NCBI GenBank assembly: GCA_041671765.1
Contig: JBAZAX010000045.1
Span: forward strand, 1 to 7,051
DNA from: JBAZAX01 sp041671765
GTDB taxonomy: Bacteria; Babelota; Babeliae; Babelales; RVW-14
DNA: 7,051 nt
Direction of reading: 5' to 3'
Shown: piece after piece, positions 5,885 to 7,051 of the stretch
Numbering within the stretch: position 1 is the stretch's first letter
Layout of the letters: the number at the start of each line of letters is the position of its first letter
Program-made: the position numbers and the translations under genes
Notes under the pieces: model-generated
The model's input: the letters and a program-made list of their open reading frames with translations, nothing else
Database searches by the model: none
What the model was told of the DNA's origin: nothing

Positions 5885-6976
5885 ATGAAGCTTTCAGTGT
5901 TATTGGCGTTGTCGTTTATACTGTTATTTAAAGCTCTACAAGCCACGGTTTTTATAACACATGGGCTTGGGACTGATGGAATAAAGTATTATCAGAACAG
6001 TAGATATATTGATTTAATAAAAGAGTCGGCACAAAGTTTGGGGCGTGAGGTTGTTTGCGTTCCATGGCTTGATGCAGATAGTCCTGAAAAAAGCTTTGCG
6101 GGAATTTTGCCGCAGGAACGAATTTATAGTGCGGTTAAAATAGCAAAAGAGATTTTAAATGAAATTAAAGCCGGTAATAAAATAATTCTTATTGGACATG
6201 GTTATGGTGGGCAGGTAATGGCTTGTGCAACCAGATTACTCAACCCTGAAAATACAAAATTGACCGATTCTTTTATATATGAACTGATTTATTCCATAAA
6301 AAATTTGGGACAAGACGCTGAAGATGTTGACCAAGTTTTAACAAGAACAATAAATCCTGAAACGCTTTTAAAAACTTTGATTTGGGGTTGGAAGATTTCT
6401 AAAACTGTTTTTAATGCTATTGAATCATCAAACGTTGTGAATCCAAATTTAACAAAGTTAATTAAGCAAAACATCTCTCTTAAATTTATCGATGAAATAA
6501 AAGCTGCTTGGATTGATGCATTCAGCCAAGTGCAAACTTATAAAAACAAACTTTTTAAAAATGGGGTAGAGGTTTTTGATTGCAAAAATTCAATTCAGAT
6601 TATTTATACGATAGGTACAGCAAATAATGGAGACAGTGCTTTTTTGCCTGATATGAAAGTGGTTCAAAATCATATCAACTTTTATTCTGTGTCTGACTCG
6701 AGTCTGTCGATTTTGGGTTTGTCGATCGCCAGCAAAAAGCTTGCATCTCGACATCCAAGAACTACCAATATTGAGGTTTTGCTTGAACCGACAAAATCTT
6801 TTGCGCCTAAACACGCAGAATTTTGTGGAAATGTTTTGATGGCGCCATGGATTTTACATATTCCGAACGGGCTCAAAATAAAAAATCTTGGTGGATTTGA
6901 AAAATTTGAGTGGGGTAAATCCGGAATTGTAACATTTTATGCAAATATGGTCCCGTCGTTTAAGCGCAAGAATTGA
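5885..6976 (+). CDS. Secreted alpha/beta-hydrolase-fold protein with the nucleophile serine replaced (probable pseudo-enzyme)
   Basis: The 363-residue product starts with a clear signal peptide (MKLSVLLALSFILLFKALQA, cleavage likely after ALQA-20), then has the layout of a serine hydrolase of the lipase/esterase kind: strand and oxyanion loop VFITHGLGTDG (22-32), a helix, then strand and nucleophile elbow IILIGHGYGGQVM (100-112), a helical lid-like insert (about 125-225), a late strand IQIIYTIGT (237-245), NFYSVSDSS with a candidate acid Asp271, and PKHAEF with candidate base His310. In the elbow the usual G-x-S-x-G reads G-H-G-Y-G: Gly106 (GGT) stands where Ser should be, so ordinary esterase chemistry should be lost. 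Start: ATG at 5885 after a G-rich AGTGGGGT (5873-5880); moving the start inward would remove the signal peptide. It lies 98 bases after the surface-protein gene on the same strand, so co-transcription is possible. Fold assignment is fairly sure; function is unknown. Binding or a scaffold role is an inference. Confidence 0.88.
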   Translation: MKLSVLLALSFILLFKALQATVFITHGLGTDGIKYYQNSRYIDLIKESAQSLGREVVCVPWLDADSPEKSFAGILPQERIYSAVKIAKEILNEIKAGNKIILIGHGYGGQVMACATRLLNPENTKLTDSFIYELIYSIKNLGQDAEDVDQVLTRTINPETLLKTLIWGWKISKTVFNAIESSNVVNPNLTKLIKQNISLKFIDEIKAAWIDAFSQVQTYKNKLFKNGVEVFDCKNSIQIIYTIGTANNGDSAFLPDMKVVQNHINFYSVSDSSLSILGLSIASKKLASRHPRTTNIEVLLEPTKSFAPKHAEFCGNVLMAPWILHIPNGLKIKNLGGFEKFEWGKSGIVTFYANMVPSFKRKN

Positions 6977-7006
6977 GATTATTAGATAAAAATGGTGGTT
7001 TTTCTT

Positions 7007-7040
7007 GTTTTTTAACGAAAAGTGCGTTTTTTAGTGAAAA
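7007..7040 (+). repeat. Short imperfect direct repeat after the hydrolase-fold gene; weak terminator candidate
   Basis: GTTTTTTAACGAAAA (7007-7021) and GTTTTTTAGTGAAAA (7026-7040) match at 13 of 15 bases with a 19-base period. Within it AACG (7014-7017) can pair with CGTT (7025-7028), followed by more T, giving a very weak terminator-like hairpin of only four pairs. The remaining bases to 7051 show no gene. Confidence 0.35.
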
Positions 7041-7051
7041 ATTGATGACAA

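Noticed and set aside
6590..6876. Two overlapping open frames on the minus strand
   Set aside because: Both are antisense to the hydrolase-fold gene in regions holding its candidate Asp271 and strand elements; their products are rich in residues typical of chance frames.

Overview
The window comes from an AT-rich bacterial chromosome. It holds one recognisable housekeeping gene, uvrA, cut by the left edge, and three intact genes for exported proteins of unusual make-up. The mix of eukaryote-flavoured extracellular domains (a tectonin-like propeller and a farnesoic-acid-O-methyltransferase-type domain), short genes with weak purine-rich ribosome sites, and low G+C would fit a host-associated bacterium living with amoebae or other protists, such as a member of Dependentiae (TM6). 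That placement is an inference from style and not from a marker gene.

Layout: 1-1563 (minus) is the N-terminal 521 residues of the excinuclease subunit UvrA, which seems to lack the usual insertion domain. 1564-1724 is a short gap carrying the uvrA leader and a possible promoter. 1725-2777 (minus) is a 350-residue secreted protein of unknown family. 2778-3107 is a 330-base divergent control region with a good promoter leftward and a weaker one rightward. 3108-5786 (plus) is an 892-residue membrane-anchored multidomain protein: N-terminal anchor, 10-residue stalk repeats, a probable six-bladed tectonin-like propeller, and three copies of a helical repeat with a FAMeT-like beta domain inserted between copies one and two. 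5787-5884 is a 98-base gap. 5885-6976 (plus) is a secreted alpha/beta-hydrolase-fold protein whose nucleophile-elbow serine is replaced by glycine. 6977-7051 is AT-rich non-coding sequence with a short imperfect direct repeat.

How they may fit together: the three exported proteins share no recognised pathway with uvrA, which is probably only a positional neighbour. The large protein looks built to bind something outside the cell, probably glycans, through its propeller and its FAMeT-like domain. The hydrolase-fold protein downstream is on the same strand and may be co-transcribed, but as a binding or structural protein and not an enzyme. The divergently transcribed 350-residue protein shares the control region and ends in a tail (Arg-Ala-Ser-hydrophobic) like that of the large protein. 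A surface or host-interaction role for this group is a hypothesis.
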